Shown piece after piece: positions 52,852-62,179 of a stretch of 64,000 bases of DNA. A program made the position numbers and the translations under genes. Within the stretch, counting starts at the first letter, position 1. Every line of letters begins with the position of its first letter. This DNA is from Clavibacter michiganensis (GTDB taxonomy: Bacteria; Actinomycetota; Actinomycetes; Actinomycetales; Microbacteriaceae): assembly GCF_021216655.1 (NCBI RefSeq), contig NZ_CP080437.1, positions 1,860,001-1,924,000 on the forward strand, given 5' to 3'. Under the pieces are notes generated by a model. That model had not been told where the DNA came from. It ran no database searches and saw only the letters and a list, made by a program, of their open reading frames with translations.

Positions 52852-53073
52852 CTACTTGTAGCGGTAGACGATCCGGCCGCGGGTGAGGTCGTACGGGCTC
52901 AGCTCCACGATCACGCGGTCCTCGGGGAGGATGCGGATGTAGTGCTGACGCATCTTGCCCGAGATGTGGGCGAGGACCTTGTGCCCGTTGCTCAGCTCAA
53001 CGCGGAACATCGCGTTCGGCAGAGCTTCGACAACTCCGCCTTCGATCTCGATGACGCCGTCTTTCTTGGCCAT
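52852..53073 (-). CDS. infA: Translation initiation factor IF-1
   Basis: A 73-residue OB-fold protein that occupies the 30S A site during initiation. The sequence is nearly invariant in the family: [60 protein letters not shown], ending [11 protein letters not shown] at 53073. A strong promoter lies about 100 bp upstream, so infA-rpmJ-rpsM-rpsK-rpoA-rplQ can be transcribed independently of the map/adk/secY part. Confidence 0.98.
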
Positions 53074-53177
53074 ATACTCACTGTCGCTAGAGGTGGTGTC
53101 TGCTGTTCGTGCGGATGCGCATCATGGTGAGACGCAGATGCCGGGCACGCCGGGAGGCGGCCGAGCACCAAGGGTCG

Positions 53178-53206
53178 ATAGTACGGCATCCCCGGGCGTG
53201 TCGCAA
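53178..53206 (-). promoter_or_regulatory. infA / alpha-operon promoter
   Basis: Minus strand TTGCGA (53206-53201), 17-bp spacer, TACTAT (53183-53178). This is one of the best-looking promoters in the window. It replaces the read-through from map that the inserted PTS genes would interrupt. Confidence 0.7.
53191..53206 (-). repeat. 16-nt motif shared with the rRNA upstream region
   Basis: TTGCGACACGCCCGGG on the minus strand, identical to 4464-4479; the next bases (GATGC here, ATGC there) also agree apart from one extra G. Here it forms the -35 box and most of the spacer of the infA promoter. Confidence 0.6.
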
Positions 53207-53259
53207 TTCTCCCCGCGTGTCGCGGGCGGATCCGCGGATCCTGCGCTAGCGGACGCACG

Positions 53260-53289
53260 ACGGGCCGGACGGTCGCCCGTCCGGCCCGT
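53260..53289 (-). terminator. Terminator hairpin after mtlD
   Basis: Arms 53260-53272 and 53277-53289 form a perfect 13-bp GC stem with a TCGC loop, 25 bp after the mtlD stop. It insulates the mannitol PTS genes from infA. Confidence 0.75.
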
Positions 53290-53314
53290 GCCCGTGCTGC
53301 TGTCGCCGTGCCGG

Positions 53315-54484
53315 CTACGCGCGGTGGCGCGGGGCGCTGCGGCGGTCGGCCTGCGCGGCGTCGACGACGGCGACGAGGTCGGGCGTCAGGGGGTGCTGGT
53401 CGTCCAGGCCCGTCACGCGGCGCACGAGGTCGGCGGCCGTGTCGGTCGCGAGGAGCCCCTGCAGCTCGAGCGCCTGCGGGTCGCCCGCGGGGTCGAAGCG
53501 GAGCGCCTGCCCCATCGCGCGCACCAGGGCGTCGTGCGGGAGCCCGCGCTCGGCGAGCTGCGACGCGGGACCCACGAAGCGCTCCTCGCGGGAGAGCTTG
53601 CGCAGCGGCTGGCGGCCGACGCGCTCGACGGTGTCCGCGAGGGCGGCGTTGGCGAAGCGCGCGAGGTTCTTCTCGCGGTACGCCGCCTGCTCCCCCTCGT
53701 CGAGCCCGTGCTTCGCGACGAGCAGCGCGCTCGTCTCCTCGAGCACCTGGCGCACCTCGTCCGCGACCTCGGGGATCGCCATCGCGTCCGACTGGCTCAC
53801 GGCGCCGCGCGCGTACCCGTGGTAGGCGACGGTCGCGTGGCCCGTGTTCACCGTGAAGAGCTTCCGCTCGATGTAGGGCGCGAGGTCGTCGACGAACGTG
53901 GCGCCGGCGATCTCGGGCACGGCGTCGCCGAACGGCGTTCGCTCCACGACCCACTCCGAGAAGTCCTCGACGGTCACGTCGAGGCCCGCGGCGGGATCCT
54001 GGTTCGGCACGATGCGGTCGACGGCCGTGTTCGCGAAGACCGCGCGTCCGAGGGCGTCGGTCTCGTCGCCGAGCGCCTTCGCGATCTCGTCGCGGAGGGT
54101 GTCGGTCGCGTTGATCGCGTTCTCGCACGCCATGACGGCGACGGGGCCGAGGTCGGCGGAGCGCGCGCGGAGGCCGGCGGCGATCGCGGGGGCGACGAAG
54201 CGGAGGATGTTGGGTCCCACGGCGGTGGTCACGACGTCGGCCGTCGCGATCTCGGCGATGAGCGCCTCGCCGTCGGCGGCGCTGTCGATCGCCCGGAACC
54301 CGGTGACCGTCCAGTCGCGCGCGTGCGGGCCGACCTCGGTGACGCGGTAGGAGTCGGTGGACGCGAGGTGCCCGATGAGCTCGGCGTTGACGTCGGCGAA
54401 CACGACCTCGTAGCCGGCCTCATGCAGGATCAGCCCGACGAAGCCGCGGCCGATGTTGCCCGCGCCGAAGTGGACGGCCTTCAC
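53315..54484 (-). CDS. mtlD: Mannitol-1-phosphate 5-dehydrogenase
   Basis: MtlD oxidises mannitol-1-phosphate, the product of the mannitol PTS, to fructose-6-phosphate with NAD+. The 389-residue protein starts [20 protein letters not shown] (Rossmann loop). It contains [49 protein letters not shown] (active-site region) and a helical C-terminal domain. The start is GTG at 54484, overlapping the mtlF stop (GTGA). Last gene of mtlA-mtlF-mtlD. Confidence 0.95.
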   Translation of the reverse strand: MKAVHFGAGNIGRGFVGLILHEAGYEVVFADVNAELIGHLASTDSYRVTEVGPHARDWTVTGFRAIDSAADGEALIAEIATADVVTTAVGPNILRFVAPAIAAGLRARSADLGPVAVMACENAINATDTLRDEIAKALGDETDALGRAVFANTAVDRIVPNQDPAAGLDVTVEDFSEWVVERTPFGDAVPEIAGATFVDDLAPYIERKLFTVNTGHATVAYHGYARGAVSQSDAMAIPEVADEVRQVLEETSALLVAKHGLDEGEQAAYREKNLARFANAALADTVERVGRQPLRKLSREERFVGPASQLAERGLPHDALVRAMGQALRFDPAGDPQALELQGLLATDTAADLVRRVTGLDDQHPLTPDLVAVVDAAQADRRSAPRHRA

Positions 54485-54918
54485 GCCTCGTTCACCTCGG
54501 CCAGGAGGGCGTAGAGCGCCTCGGCGTCGGGGGCGTCGACGAGCTTCTGGACCTCGTCGTCGTCGCTGAAGATGATCGCGATCTTGCTGAGGATGTCGAG
54601 GTGGCCGTTGTCCTTGCCGGCGATGCCGACGACGAAGCGCACCTCGTTGCCCGCCCAGTCGATGGGGGCGTCGTAGCGCACGAACGAGAGGGCGGAGTCG
54701 AGGATCGTGTCCTTGCCCTCGTTGGTGCCGTGCGGGATGGCGAGGAGGTTGCCCATGTAGGTCGAGACGCTCTTCTCGCGCTCGAGCATGAACCCCTGGT
54801 ACTCGGGGGTGACGGCGCCCGCGGCGACGAGGATGCCCGCCGCCTCGGCGATGGCCTCCTCCACGCTCGACGCGGTGCCGCCGACGCGGATCTGGGCGGG
54901 TTCGAGGACGTTCGACAT
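54481..54918 (-). CDS. mtlF: Mannitol PTS EIIA component
   Basis: A 145-residue EIIA of the mannitol/fructose class. The phosphorylated His63 lies in [34 protein letters not shown] precedes it, and [20 protein letters not shown] follows. It receives phosphate from HPr and passes it to the IIB domain of MtlA. ATG at 54918; it is 107 bp downstream of mtlA, behind a hairpin, and overlaps mtlD. Confidence 0.94.
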   Translation of the reverse strand: MSNVLEPAQIRVGGTASSVEEAIAEAAGILVAAGAVTPEYQGFMLEREKSVSTYMGNLLAIPHGTNEGKDTILDSALSFVRYDAPIDWAGNEVRFVVGIAGKDNGHLDILSKIAIIFSDDDEVQKLVDAPDAEALYALLAEVNEA

Positions 54919-54996
54919 GGTGCTCCTGACGTGAGTGCGTGGTGCGGGGGCCGGGTGCCTTCCAGCATGGCCCGGCCCCCGCGGTGCGGTGGTGCG

Positions 54997-55019
54997 GGGT
55001 CCGCCGCGAGGGCGGACCC
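54997..55019 (-). terminator. Hairpin between mtlA and mtlF
   Basis: GGGTCCGCC (54997-55005) pairs with GGCGGACCC (55011-55019) around a GCGAG loop, 6 bp after the mtlA stop. It may lower mtlFD expression relative to mtlA or stabilise the mtlA message. Confidence 0.5.
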
Positions 55020-55025
55020 GTGCGA

Positions 55026-56555
55026 TCAGCTCTCCGAGCGCTGCTTCTGGACCAGCTCCACGATCTCGTCGTAGCGCGGCGAGTTCATGAAGTTGTCGAC
55101 GGAGACGTGCTCGGAGGACGGGCTCTTCTGGCGGGCGCGGTCGGTGAGCTCGCGCTGCGTGATCACGAGGTCGGCCGTGCCGTCGAGGGCCGCGATCGCC
55201 TTGTTGACGACCGTGACGTCGGTGACGCCGGCCTTCTTCATCTTGTTGCGGAGCACCGAGGCGCCCATGGCGGACGAGCCCATGCCGGCGTCGCAGGCGA
55301 ACACGATGTCCTGGATGCGGGTGGTCGTCGCCGTGCCGCCGTCCGTGCCCGCCGCGCTCGCGCCGTCGGCGAGGCCGCCGACCGTGCCCGCGGTGCCGGT
55401 CTCGGCGCCGAGCCCCGAGAGGATCGAGGACTCCTTGCCCTTGTTGGCCTGCGTCGCGGCGACCGCCGCGCCGAAGTCACCCGAGCCCTTCTTGCCGGTG
55501 CGGAGGATGACCGCCGCGACGACGAAGGTGACGGCCGCGGAGATGATGACCGAGAGGATCACGCCGACGAAGCTGTTGCGCTCGGTCTGGCCGAGCACGG
55601 CGATGATGCTGCCGGGCGAGGCCGGGCCGCGGAGGCCGGAGCCGAAGGCGACGTTGGTCGCGACGCCCGAGGCACCACCCGCGATGACCGCGAGGAACAG
55701 CAGCGGCTTGGACAGCACGTACGGGAAGTAGATCTCGTGGATGCCGCCGACGAACTGGATGAGGATCGCGCCGGGAGCCGTGGAGCGCGCCGGGCCCGCA
55801 CCGAAGATGGCGAAGGCGAGGAGGACGCCGAGGCCGGGGCCGGGGTTCGCCTCGAGCAGGAACAGGATGCTCTTGCCGTTCTGCAGCGCCTCGGTCGTGC
55901 CGAGCGGGGTGAGGATGCCCTGGTTGATGGCGTTGTTGAGGAACAGCACCTTCGCGGGCTCGATCACGACGCTCGTGAGGGGCAGCAGGTTGTTGTCCAC
56001 CAGGAAGGCGACGCCCTGTCCGAGGCGGGCGGTGATCCAGCTGATGACCGGCGTGAGGAGGAAGAACGCGCCGATCGCGAAGATCGCGCCGAGGATCCCG
56101 GCGGAGAAGTTGTTGACCAGCATCTCGAAGCCGGGGCGGATCCGGTCGACCCAGAGCCTCTCGATGACCTTGAGCAGGTACGCCGCGAGCGGGCCCGTGA
56201 TCATGGCGCCGAGGAACATCGGGCTGCCGCCGTCGAAGTACGGGTCGCCGACCGTGCCGACGATCACGCCCATGGTCGCGATGCTCCCGACCACGCCGCC
56301 GCGCGCGTCGTAGACCATGCGGCCTCCGGTGTTCGCGATGAGCAGCGGGAGGAGGAAGTACAGCACGGGCGCGACGAGGCCGGCGAGCTGCTCGTTGGGC
56401 AGGTAGCCGTCCGGGATGAACAGGGCCGTGAGCAGGCCCCAGGCGATGAACGCCGCGATGTTCGGCATGATCATGCCGCTGAGGAACGTGCCGAACTTCT
56501 GCACGCCGAGCCGCACGGACTGTCCCGTGCTGCGGGTGGGTGACGTCGTCGTCAT
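55026..56555 (-). CDS. mtlA: Mannitol PTS EIICB permease
   Basis: A 509-residue permease. Residues 15-345 form the membrane IIC domain ([67 protein letters not shown] with the substrate-binding GGIHE). A Gly/Ala/Thr linker covers about 375-410, and residues 412-509 are IIB with phosphocysteine in [19 protein letters not shown] is separate (mtlF). It imports mannitol and phosphorylates it to mannitol-1-phosphate. ATG at 56555 with AGGAGCACC upstream. Confidence 0.95.
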   Translation of the reverse strand: MTTTSPTRSTGQSVRLGVQKFGTFLSGMIMPNIAAFIAWGLLTALFIPDGYLPNEQLAGLVAPVLYFLLPLLIANTGGRMVYDARGGVVGSIATMGVIVGTVGDPYFDGGSPMFLGAMITGPLAAYLLKVIERLWVDRIRPGFEMLVNNFSAGILGAIFAIGAFFLLTPVISWITARLGQGVAFLVDNNLLPLTSVVIEPAKVLFLNNAINQGILTPLGTTEALQNGKSILFLLEANPGPGLGVLLAFAIFGAGPARSTAPGAILIQFVGGIHEIYFPYVLSKPLLFLAVIAGGASGVATNVAFGSGLRGPASPGSIIAVLGQTERNSFVGVILSVIISAAVTFVVAAVILRTGKKGSGDFGAAVAATQANKGKESSILSGLGAETGTAGTVGGLADGASAAGTDGGTATTTRIQDIVFACDAGMGSSAMGASVLRNKMKKAGVTDVTVVNKAIAALDGTADLVITQRELTDRARQKSPSSEHVSVDNFMNSPRYDEIVELVQKQRSES

Positions 56556-56581
56556 GGGGGTGGTGCTCCTGTCGTGGTGGT

Positions 56582-56603
56582 GGCGGGCCTGCTGCGGCCC
56601 GCC
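56582..56603 (-). terminator. Hairpin between ptsI and mtlA
   Basis: GGCGGGCC (56582-56589) pairs with GGCCCGCC (56596-56603) around TGCTGC. It lies 65 bp after the ptsI stop and about 27 bp before the mtlA start; short, so the role is uncertain. Confidence 0.4.
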
Positions 56604-56667
56604 GTGCTGCGGGTGAGGGATGTGCGGTGCGGTGGAGAGGGCCGTGCGGGTGGGTCGGTGGTGCGGG

Positions 56668-58338
56668 TCAGACGGTGGCGGGCGCCGATGCCGCGGTGAC
56701 CGCGGCGCGCGCCTCGACGGCGCTGTCGGCGGCGAGGGCGACGGCAGCCAGGGCCTCCGCCTCCTCGCGCGTGTGGAGGGCGAGCTCGGCGCGCACGTCG
56801 GCGAGGGCCGCGGGCGACATCGAGAGGCTGGTGGCGCCGAGGCCGACGAGCACGACGGCGAGCAGCGGGTCGGCCGCGGCCTCGCCGCAGATGCCCACGG
56901 GCTTGCCGAGGGCGCGGCCCGCGGTGCCGACCTCCTGCACGAGGCGGAGGACGGCGGGGTGCCACGGGTCCTGGAACGCGGCCACGGATCCCAGCAGCCG
57001 GTCGGCCGCGAGCGTGTACTGCGTCAGGTCGTTGGTGCCGATGCTCGCGAAGTCGGCGTTGGCGAGGATCCGGTCGGCGAGGAGCGCGGAGGACGGGACC
57101 TCGACCATCACGCCGACGGTCTTCAGGCCGAGCTCGCGGCCGAGCGCCGTGAAGTAGCGCGCCTCCTCGACGGTCGAGACCATGGGCGCCATGACCCAGA
57201 GGTCGGCGTCGGTGGCGGCGTCGGCCTGGGCGAGCGCGGTGAGCTGGTCGCGGAGGATCTGCTCGTTGGCCCGCAGCGCGCGGAGGCCGCGGAGCCCGAG
57301 CGCCGGGTTCTCCTCGTCGGCGTCGTTGAGGAAGCTCAGCGGCTTGTCGGCGCCGGCGTCGAGCGCGCGCACGACGACCTTCTGCCCGGGGAACGCCTCG
57401 AGCAGGCGCGTGTAGTGCGCGCGCTGCTCGTCGACCGTCGGCGCGCTCGTGGCGTCGAGGAAGAGGAACTCGGTGCGGAAGAGGCCGACGCCCTCGGCGC
57501 CCTTCTCGACCGCGTCGGACGCGCCGTCGGCGGATCCGAGGTTGGCGAGCAGCGGGATCGCGGTGCCGTCGGAGAGCGCGCCGGGGCCCGTGGCCACGTC
57601 GACGCGCGCCTTCCGTGCGGCGATGGCGTCGCGCGCGGCGGACTCCTCCTCCGGAGTCGGGGCGACCGTGACGGCGCCCGTGAGCGCGTCGACCACGACG
57701 GTCTCGCCGTCGGCGAGGTCCGTCGCGGCCGCGACGCCGACGACCGCGACGATCGCCTTCTCACGCGCGAGGATCGCGGTGTGCGAGGTGGGGCCGCCGT
57801 CGGTCGTGATGAGCGCGAGGACCTTGTCGAGGTCGAGGAGCGCGGTGTCGGCGGGGGCGAGGTCGCGCGCGACGAGCACGAAGGCATGGTCGGGATCCGG
57901 CACGCCGGGGGCGGCGACGCCCTGCAGGTGCGCGACGACGCGCTGCGATACGTCGTCGAGGTCCGTGGCGCGCTCACCCATGTAGCCGCCCATGCTGAGC
58001 AGCAGGTCGCGGAAGCCGGCGAACGCCTCGTGCACGGCGCGCTCGGCGGTGCGGCCCGTCGCGAGGCGCGCGGTGATGTCGTCGACGAGCGTGGGGTCCT
58101 CGGCCATGAACGCCTGCGCCTCGAGCACGTCCTTCGCGGCGCCGCCTGCCTTCTCCCCGCGGATGCGGATGTCGGCGGCCGTCGCGGCGAGCGACGCGCT
58201 CACGCGGATCCGCTCCTCGTCGGCGGTCAGGGTGCTCGCGGTGTCGGCGGGCTCGGGCAGCGGGTCGGGCATCCGGATGACGGGTCCGACGGCGGATCCC
58301 CGGCCGATGCCGATGCCGTTCAGCGTGCGGGTGCTCAT
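56668..58338 (-). CDS. ptsI: PTS enzyme I (phosphoenolpyruvate--protein phosphotransferase)
   Basis: EI takes phosphate from PEP and passes it to HPr, serving all PTS sugars. The 556-residue protein has the phosphorylated His in TTDGGPTSHTAILARE, the HPr-binding helical region near 30-140, and the PEP-binding barrel with GVGLFRTEFLFLD, SIGTNDLTQYTLAADR and GICGEAAADP. The catalytic Cys lies in the last of these. ATG at 58338 overlaps the ptsH stop (ATGA). Confidence 0.97.
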   Translation of the reverse strand: MSTRTLNGIGIGRGSAVGPVIRMPDPLPEPADTASTLTADEERIRVSASLAATAADIRIRGEKAGGAAKDVLEAQAFMAEDPTLVDDITARLATGRTAERAVHEAFAGFRDLLLSMGGYMGERATDLDDVSQRVVAHLQGVAAPGVPDPDHAFVLVARDLAPADTALLDLDKVLALITTDGGPTSHTAILAREKAIVAVVGVAAATDLADGETVVVDALTGAVTVAPTPEEESAARDAIAARKARVDVATGPGALSDGTAIPLLANLGSADGASDAVEKGAEGVGLFRTEFLFLDATSAPTVDEQRAHYTRLLEAFPGQKVVVRALDAGADKPLSFLNDADEENPALGLRGLRALRANEQILRDQLTALAQADAATDADLWVMAPMVSTVEEARYFTALGRELGLKTVGVMVEVPSSALLADRILANADFASIGTNDLTQYTLAADRLLGSVAAFQDPWHPAVLRLVQEVGTAGRALGKPVGICGEAAADPLLAVVLVGLGATSLSMSPAALADVRAELALHTREEAEALAAVALAADSAVEARAAVTAASAPATV

Positions 58339-58601
58339 GCGGCGTCCAGATCCGACTCGAGGAGCGTCGCGAGGTCGGTGACGACCTGCTCGGCGTTCTC
58401 GCCCTCGGCGGAGACGACGACCTCGTCGCCCGTGTCAACGCCCAGGGAGATCACGCCGAGGATGCTGGCGGCGTTGACGCTGCGGTCGCCCTTGGCGAGC
58501 TGAACGGGGATCCCGGCCTTCGCGGCTGCCTGCGTGAACAGCGAGGCGGGGCGGGCGTGCAGCCCGTGCGACGAGGCGATGGTGACGGTGCGTTCTGCCA
58601 T
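58335..58601 (-). CDS. ptsH: Phosphocarrier protein HPr
   Basis: An 88-residue HPr with SSHGLHARPASLFTQAAAKA (His15-type phosphorylation site) and NAASILGVISLGVDTGDEVV. In the segment after ASIL the regulatory-Ser position is VISLGV, so the serine-46 kinase site of Firmicutes is present as ASILGV; HPr kinase control is not expected in actinobacteria. ATG at 58601 with GAAGGAGCC upstream. Directly coupled to ptsI. This is much shorter than the large open frame in which it lies. Confidence 0.96.
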   Translation of the reverse strand: MAERTVTIASSHGLHARPASLFTQAAAKAGIPVQLAKGDRSVNAASILGVISLGVDTGDEVVVSAEGENAEQVVTDLATLLESDLDAA

Positions 58602-58647
58602 GGTGGCTCCTTCGGTCGGCCCCGGCGGTGGGGCCCTGGTGGGCGGT

Positions 58648-58686
58648 CGTCGTGCGGTCGTGCGGGTCGTGCGGGTCGTGCGGGGG
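58648..58686. repeat. 9-bp tandem repeat between the IIB gene and ptsH
   Basis: GTCGTGCGG-type units are repeated three to four times with one-base variation. It occupies the centre of the 104-bp gap ahead of ptsH. Possible promoter or operator spacing element; nothing more can be said. Confidence 0.5.
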
Positions 58687-58705
58687 GGCGCGGCGGGCGC
58701 CGGGT

Positions 58706-59086
58706 TCAGACGACGGGCGGGGATCCCCCGAGCGGGCGGCCGTGCAGCCCCGGCGCGAGGCGGAGCGAGCGGGCACCCTGGCGCATCGCGGCGAGGGCCC
58801 GGTCCAGCGCGGCGCGCGCGCCCTCGGGACGAGCGGCGTCGGCGTCGAGGAGGACGGCGGTCGCGCCCTCGTCGGCGGCGGCCTCCCGCACGGCGTCGAG
58901 CCGGTCGGCGAGGTGGGCGCCGAGGAGGACGACGTCCATGCCGGCGGCGTCGAGACGCACCTGGGCGAGGGACCCGGCGACGGCCTCGATCTCGAGCCCG
59001 TCGGCCTCGGCGAGCGCGCGGAGGCGCTGGGCGAGGAAGGTGCTGGATGCGCCGGAGCCGCAGACGACGAGGATCCTCCCGGTCAT
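58706..59086 (-). CDS. Small PTS EIIB-like protein
   Basis: A 126-residue protein beginning TGRILVVCGSGASSTFLAQR, the P-loop and phosphocysteine (Cys9) of lactose/cellobiose-type EIIB proteins. After it come VDVVLLGAHLADRLDAV and an Ala-rich helical part. No cognate IIC or IIA stands beside it, so it may have a regulatory role toward the adjacent MtlR-type regulator or serve a permease elsewhere. ATG at 59086 with GAGGAGGCAC upstream; earlier in-frame starts lack support. Confidence 0.8.
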   Translation of the reverse strand: MTGRILVVCGSGASSTFLAQRLRALAEADGLEIEAVAGSLAQVRLDAAGMDVVLLGAHLADRLDAVREAAADEGATAVLLDADAARPEGARAALDRALAAMRQGARSLRLAPGLHGRPLGGSPPVV

Positions 59087-59297
59087 GCTGTGCCTCCTCG
59101 CGTCGTCGCTGGTCGTCCCATCGTGCTCCCGCGCGCGGGCCGGTGCCACCAGATCCGCTTCCGCGGGGTAGGAAGACGGGGCCGGCGCGCGCCCGCGCGG
59201 GCATCGGGGGCGGGCGCGGATGGTTGACTCGTCTCCGAGAGCGGCGCTCTCCGTCCGCCGCCCGAGGGGACGCGAGCCGCCGCGCAGGGAGACGGAC
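59087..59297. promoter_or_regulatory. Divergent promoter region between the IIB gene and mtlR
   Basis: 211 bp without a gene, serving two divergent units. On the plus strand TTGACT (59224-59229) is followed by the inverted repeat GAGAGC-GGC-GCTCTC (59237-59251), a candidate operator for the regulator itself. No good -10 box is seen at 17 bp, so the promoter assignment is tentative. Confidence 0.4.
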
Positions 59298-61286
59298 ATG
59301 CTGAGCGAGAACCACGAGAGGCTGCTGGACTACCTGTCCACGGCCGACCGCTGGGTCGAGGCCGGCGAGCTCGCGGACCGCCTCGGGGTCACGACGCGCA
59401 GCGTGCGCACCTACGTCCAGGCGGTGCGGGAGCGCTCGGCCGTCTCGATCGCCTCCTCCCCCGACGGCTATCGGATCGACGCTGGCAGCTACGCCCGCCA
59501 CCTCGGGGCGCGCCCGACCGGCGACCCGCAGGGCACGCCCCGCGACCGGCTGCACGCGCTCGTCCGCCGCCTCGGCGACGCGCCCGACGGCCTCGACGTC
59601 TTCGCGCTCGCGGGCGAGCTGCACGTGAGCGACTCCACCGTCGAGGCGGACCTCCGCAAGGTGCGCGCGCTCGTCGAGGACGCCGGGCTGGCCCTCCGCC
59701 GCACGGGATCCACCGTCGTGCTCGAGGGCTCGGAGCGCGACTTCCGCCGGCTGCTGTCGCGCATGTTCCGCGACGAGAGCGCGCAGGGCTTCCTGCCGCT
59801 CGAGACGGTGCAGCGGGAGTTCGCGTCCGACTCGCTGCGCGCCTTCAAGACGGATCTCGTCCGCGAGCTCACGGAGGGCGGCTTCTTCGTGAACGAGTAC
59901 GGCGTCGACAACGTGCTGCTGCACGTGGCGATCGCGGTCGACCGGCTGGCCCGGGCGCCGCGGCGGACGGGCCCGGGCGCGGACCAGGACCCCGCGGACG
60001 ACGGCGCGCCGGGCGCCGCGCACCCGACGGTCGACGACGCGTCGACGGCCGCCCCCTCCGCCGACCCGACGGCCATCGCGATCCGCGCCGTGCTCGCCCG
60101 TCTCCTCGCCGCCCACTTCGACGTGCCGGTGCCGGCTGGCGACGTCGCCTACCTCGCGCTCCTCGTGCGCACGCGCGTCGTCACCCCCGGCAACGAGCAG
60201 TCGCTCGCCACGGTGATGCGCGAGCACGTCGTCGAGAGCGACCTCGACGTCGTGCGCGCCATCGTCCGCCGCGTGAAGCAGGAGTACCTGGTGGACCTCG
60301 AGGACGAGGACTTCACGGTCCGCTTCTCGCTGCACCTCGGGAACCTCGTGGCGCGCGCGGCCGACCGCTCCTTCTCCCGGAACCCGCTCGCCCGCTCCAT
60401 CAAGACCTCCTACCCGATGACCTACGAGATCGCCGTGTTCATCGCGAGCGAGGTGCAGCGGCGGCGCGGCATCGCGATCAACGACGACGAGATCGCGTAC
60501 ATCGCGCTGCACGTGGGCTCGCACCGGGAGCGGGTCGCCCGCCGCGACGACCGGGTCGCGTGCGCGCTCGTCTGCCCGAACTACTACGACCTGCACCAGA
60601 TCATGCGGCAGCGCATCGAGCAGGCGCTCGGAGCCGACATCAGCGTCGACGCCGTGGTCACGCGAACCGACGTCGACGCGGACGCCCTCGGGGTGCAGCT
60701 CGTGATCGACGCGACCGGATCCCGTCCGCCGGCCGACAACGTGGTCGTGGTCCAGCCGCTGCCGACCCCCGACGACATCGAGTCGATCCGCCGGGCCGTC
60801 GCCCGCGTCCGCCGCCACGCGCGCCGTAGCTCCATGAAGCACGACCTGCTGCGCTTCCTCGACGAGTCGCTGTTCTTCCGCGACCTGTACGCGCCCGACG
60901 AGGAGGCGATGATCCGGCTGCTCGGCGGCAAGATGGTGGAGCAGGGCATCATCGAGCCCGAGTACATCGACGGGGCCATCGAGCGCGAGCGCCTGTCGTC
61001 GACGGCGTTCACCGACACCCTCGCGGTGCCGCACTCGCTCGCGATGACGGCGCACCGCACGGCCATCGCGATCGTGGTCAACGACGAGGCGATGCAGTGG
61101 GGCGGTAACCGCGTGCACGTGGTCGCGCTCGTCGCCTTCAGCGCGAGCGGCCGCACGAGCTTCCAGCACGTCTTCGACCAGTTCGTCGAGGTCTTCTCCG
61201 ACCACCGAGACGTGCAGGCGATCATGCGGGCGTCGGGCTCGCACGGCTCCTTCATCGAGGAGCTCGTGCACGTCATGGACACCTGA
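59298..61286 (+). CDS. mtlR: MtlR/BglG-type PRD transcriptional regulator
   Basis: A 662-residue multidomain regulator. Residues 1-60 are a winged HTH (VTTRSVRTYVQAVRERS), and 80-150 a second HTH (SDSTVEADLRKVRALVEDAG). Residues 175-300 are PRD1 (His209; enlarged by a disordered insert at 222-255), and 305-415 PRD2 (His346 in LHLGN, His405 in LHVGSH). Residues 418-500 are an EIIB-like domain with Cys426, and 515-660 an EIIA-like domain with His579 in LAVPHS. Such proteins activate mannitol genes when PTS phosphorylation changes. ATG at 59298 with AGGGAGACGG upstream. Mannitol specificity is inferred from mtlA, mtlF and mtlD nearby. Confidence 0.9.
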   Translation: MLSENHERLLDYLSTADRWVEAGELADRLGVTTRSVRTYVQAVRERSAVSIASSPDGYRIDAGSYARHLGARPTGDPQGTPRDRLHALVRRLGDAPDGLDVFALAGELHVSDSTVEADLRKVRALVEDAGLALRRTGSTVVLEGSERDFRRLLSRMFRDESAQGFLPLETVQREFASDSLRAFKTDLVRELTEGGFFVNEYGVDNVLLHVAIAVDRLARAPRRTGPGADQDPADDGAPGAAHPTVDDASTAAPSADPTAIAIRAVLARLLAAHFDVPVPAGDVAYLALLVRTRVVTPGNEQSLATVMREHVVESDLDVVRAIVRRVKQEYLVDLEDEDFTVRFSLHLGNLVARAADRSFSRNPLARSIKTSYPMTYEIAVFIASEVQRRRGIAINDDEIAYIALHVGSHRERVARRDDRVACALVCPNYYDLHQIMRQRIEQALGADISVDAVVTRTDVDADALGVQLVIDATGSRPPADNVVVVQPLPTPDDIESIRRAVARVRRHARRSSMKHDLLRFLDESLFFRDLYAPDEEAMIRLLGGKMVEQGIIEPEYIDGAIERERLSSTAFTDTLAVPHSLAMTAHRTAIAIVVNDEAMQWGGNRVHVVALVAFSASGRTSFQHVFDQFVEVFSDHRDVQAIMRASGSHGSFIEELVHVMDT

Positions 61287-61338
61287 CCGGCCGACCCCAG
61301 CCGCCCCGCGCGCAGGGCGGCTCAGGCGGCCGCGACGA

Positions 61339-62175
61339 TCAGGGCGCGACGGGCGTGACGCCGAGCGGCACGAGGCGCGAGGCCCCGCCGTCGGCGAGCG
61401 TGAGCACCCAGATGCCGCGCGCGTGCACCGCGACGGAGTGCTCCCAGTGCGACGCCATGCTGCCGTCGACCGTGGCGACGGTCCAGTCGTCGTCGAGGAC
61501 GCGCGTCTCCGCCTCGCCGTCGGTGATCATGGGCTCGATCGCGACGACGAGCCCGGGCTTCACCGCAGGGCCCTTGCCGCGCACGCGGTAGTTGAACACC
61601 GGCGGATCCTCGTGCATGCTCCGGCCGATGCCGTGGCCCGTGTAGTCCATGACGATGCCGAACGACCCGGCCGCCTCGACGCTCTCCTCGACGGCCTCGC
61701 CCACCTCGTTGAGGTGCGACGCGGTCGCGAGCCGGGCGATGCCCGCCCAGAGCGAGTCCTCGGTGACACGGGAGAGGCGTTCGCGCGCCTCGACGACGTC
61801 GGGGCGCGCGGGATCCGGCACCACGACCGTCATGGCCGAGTCGCCGTTCCAGCCGTCGATCTCCGCTCCGCTGTCCACCGAGACGATGTCGCCCGGCTGC
61901 AGCACGCGGTCGCCCGGGATGCCGTGCACGACCTCTTCGTTGACGGAGACGCACACCGTGTGGCGATAGCCGGGCACGAGCTGGAAGTTGGAGTGCCCGC
62001 CGAGGGCGCGGATGGCGGCGTCGGCGGCAGCGTCGAGCTCGCCCGTCGTGACGCCCGGGGCGATGAGCCCGCGGACGGCGTCGAGCGACGCGGCGGTCGC
62101 CAGGCCGGGCGCGACCATGCGACGGATCTCGTCCGGGGTCTTGTAGATCCCCGGCGTGCGGCGGAGCGCGCCCAC
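61339..62175 (-). CDS. map: Methionine aminopeptidase type I
   Basis: Map removes the initiator Met from nascent proteins. The 278-residue protein has metal ligands in SVDSGAEIDGWNGDSAMTV (two Asp), GHGIGRSMHE (His), AIEPMI (Glu) and WEHSVAV (Glu). The N-terminus IYKTPDEIRRM is typical of type I. The start is GTG at 62175, 4 bp after the adk stop. In most relatives infA would follow; here the 8-kb PTS block intervenes. Confidence 0.95.
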   Translation of the reverse strand: MGALRRTPGIYKTPDEIRRMVAPGLATAASLDAVRGLIAPGVTTGELDAAADAAIRALGGHSNFQLVPGYRHTVCVSVNEEVVHGIPGDRVLQPGDIVSVDSGAEIDGWNGDSAMTVVVPDPARPDVVEARERLSRVTEDSLWAGIARLATASHLNEVGEAVEESVEAAGSFGIVMDYTGHGIGRSMHEDPPVFNYRVRGKGPAVKPGLVVAIEPMITDGEAETRVLDDDWTVATVDGSMASHWEHSVAVHARGIWVLTLADGGASRLVPLGVTPVAP

Positions 62176-62179
62176 GGCG

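Noticed and set aside
58602..58705. Direct repeats ahead of ptsH as a CRISPR-like array
   Set aside because: Units are only 9 bp and contiguous with no spacers; this is a simple tandem repeat.
58335..61271. Minus-strand open frame of 978 codons containing ptsH at its end
   Set aside because: Only the last 88 codons (HPr) are real. The remainder is antisense to mtlR and overlaps the IIB gene in another phase.
53074..61338. PTS block as a recent mobile island
   Set aside because: GC content and codon use look like the neighbours, and no integrase, transposase, tRNA target or flanking repeat is visible. It may be an old rearrangement.
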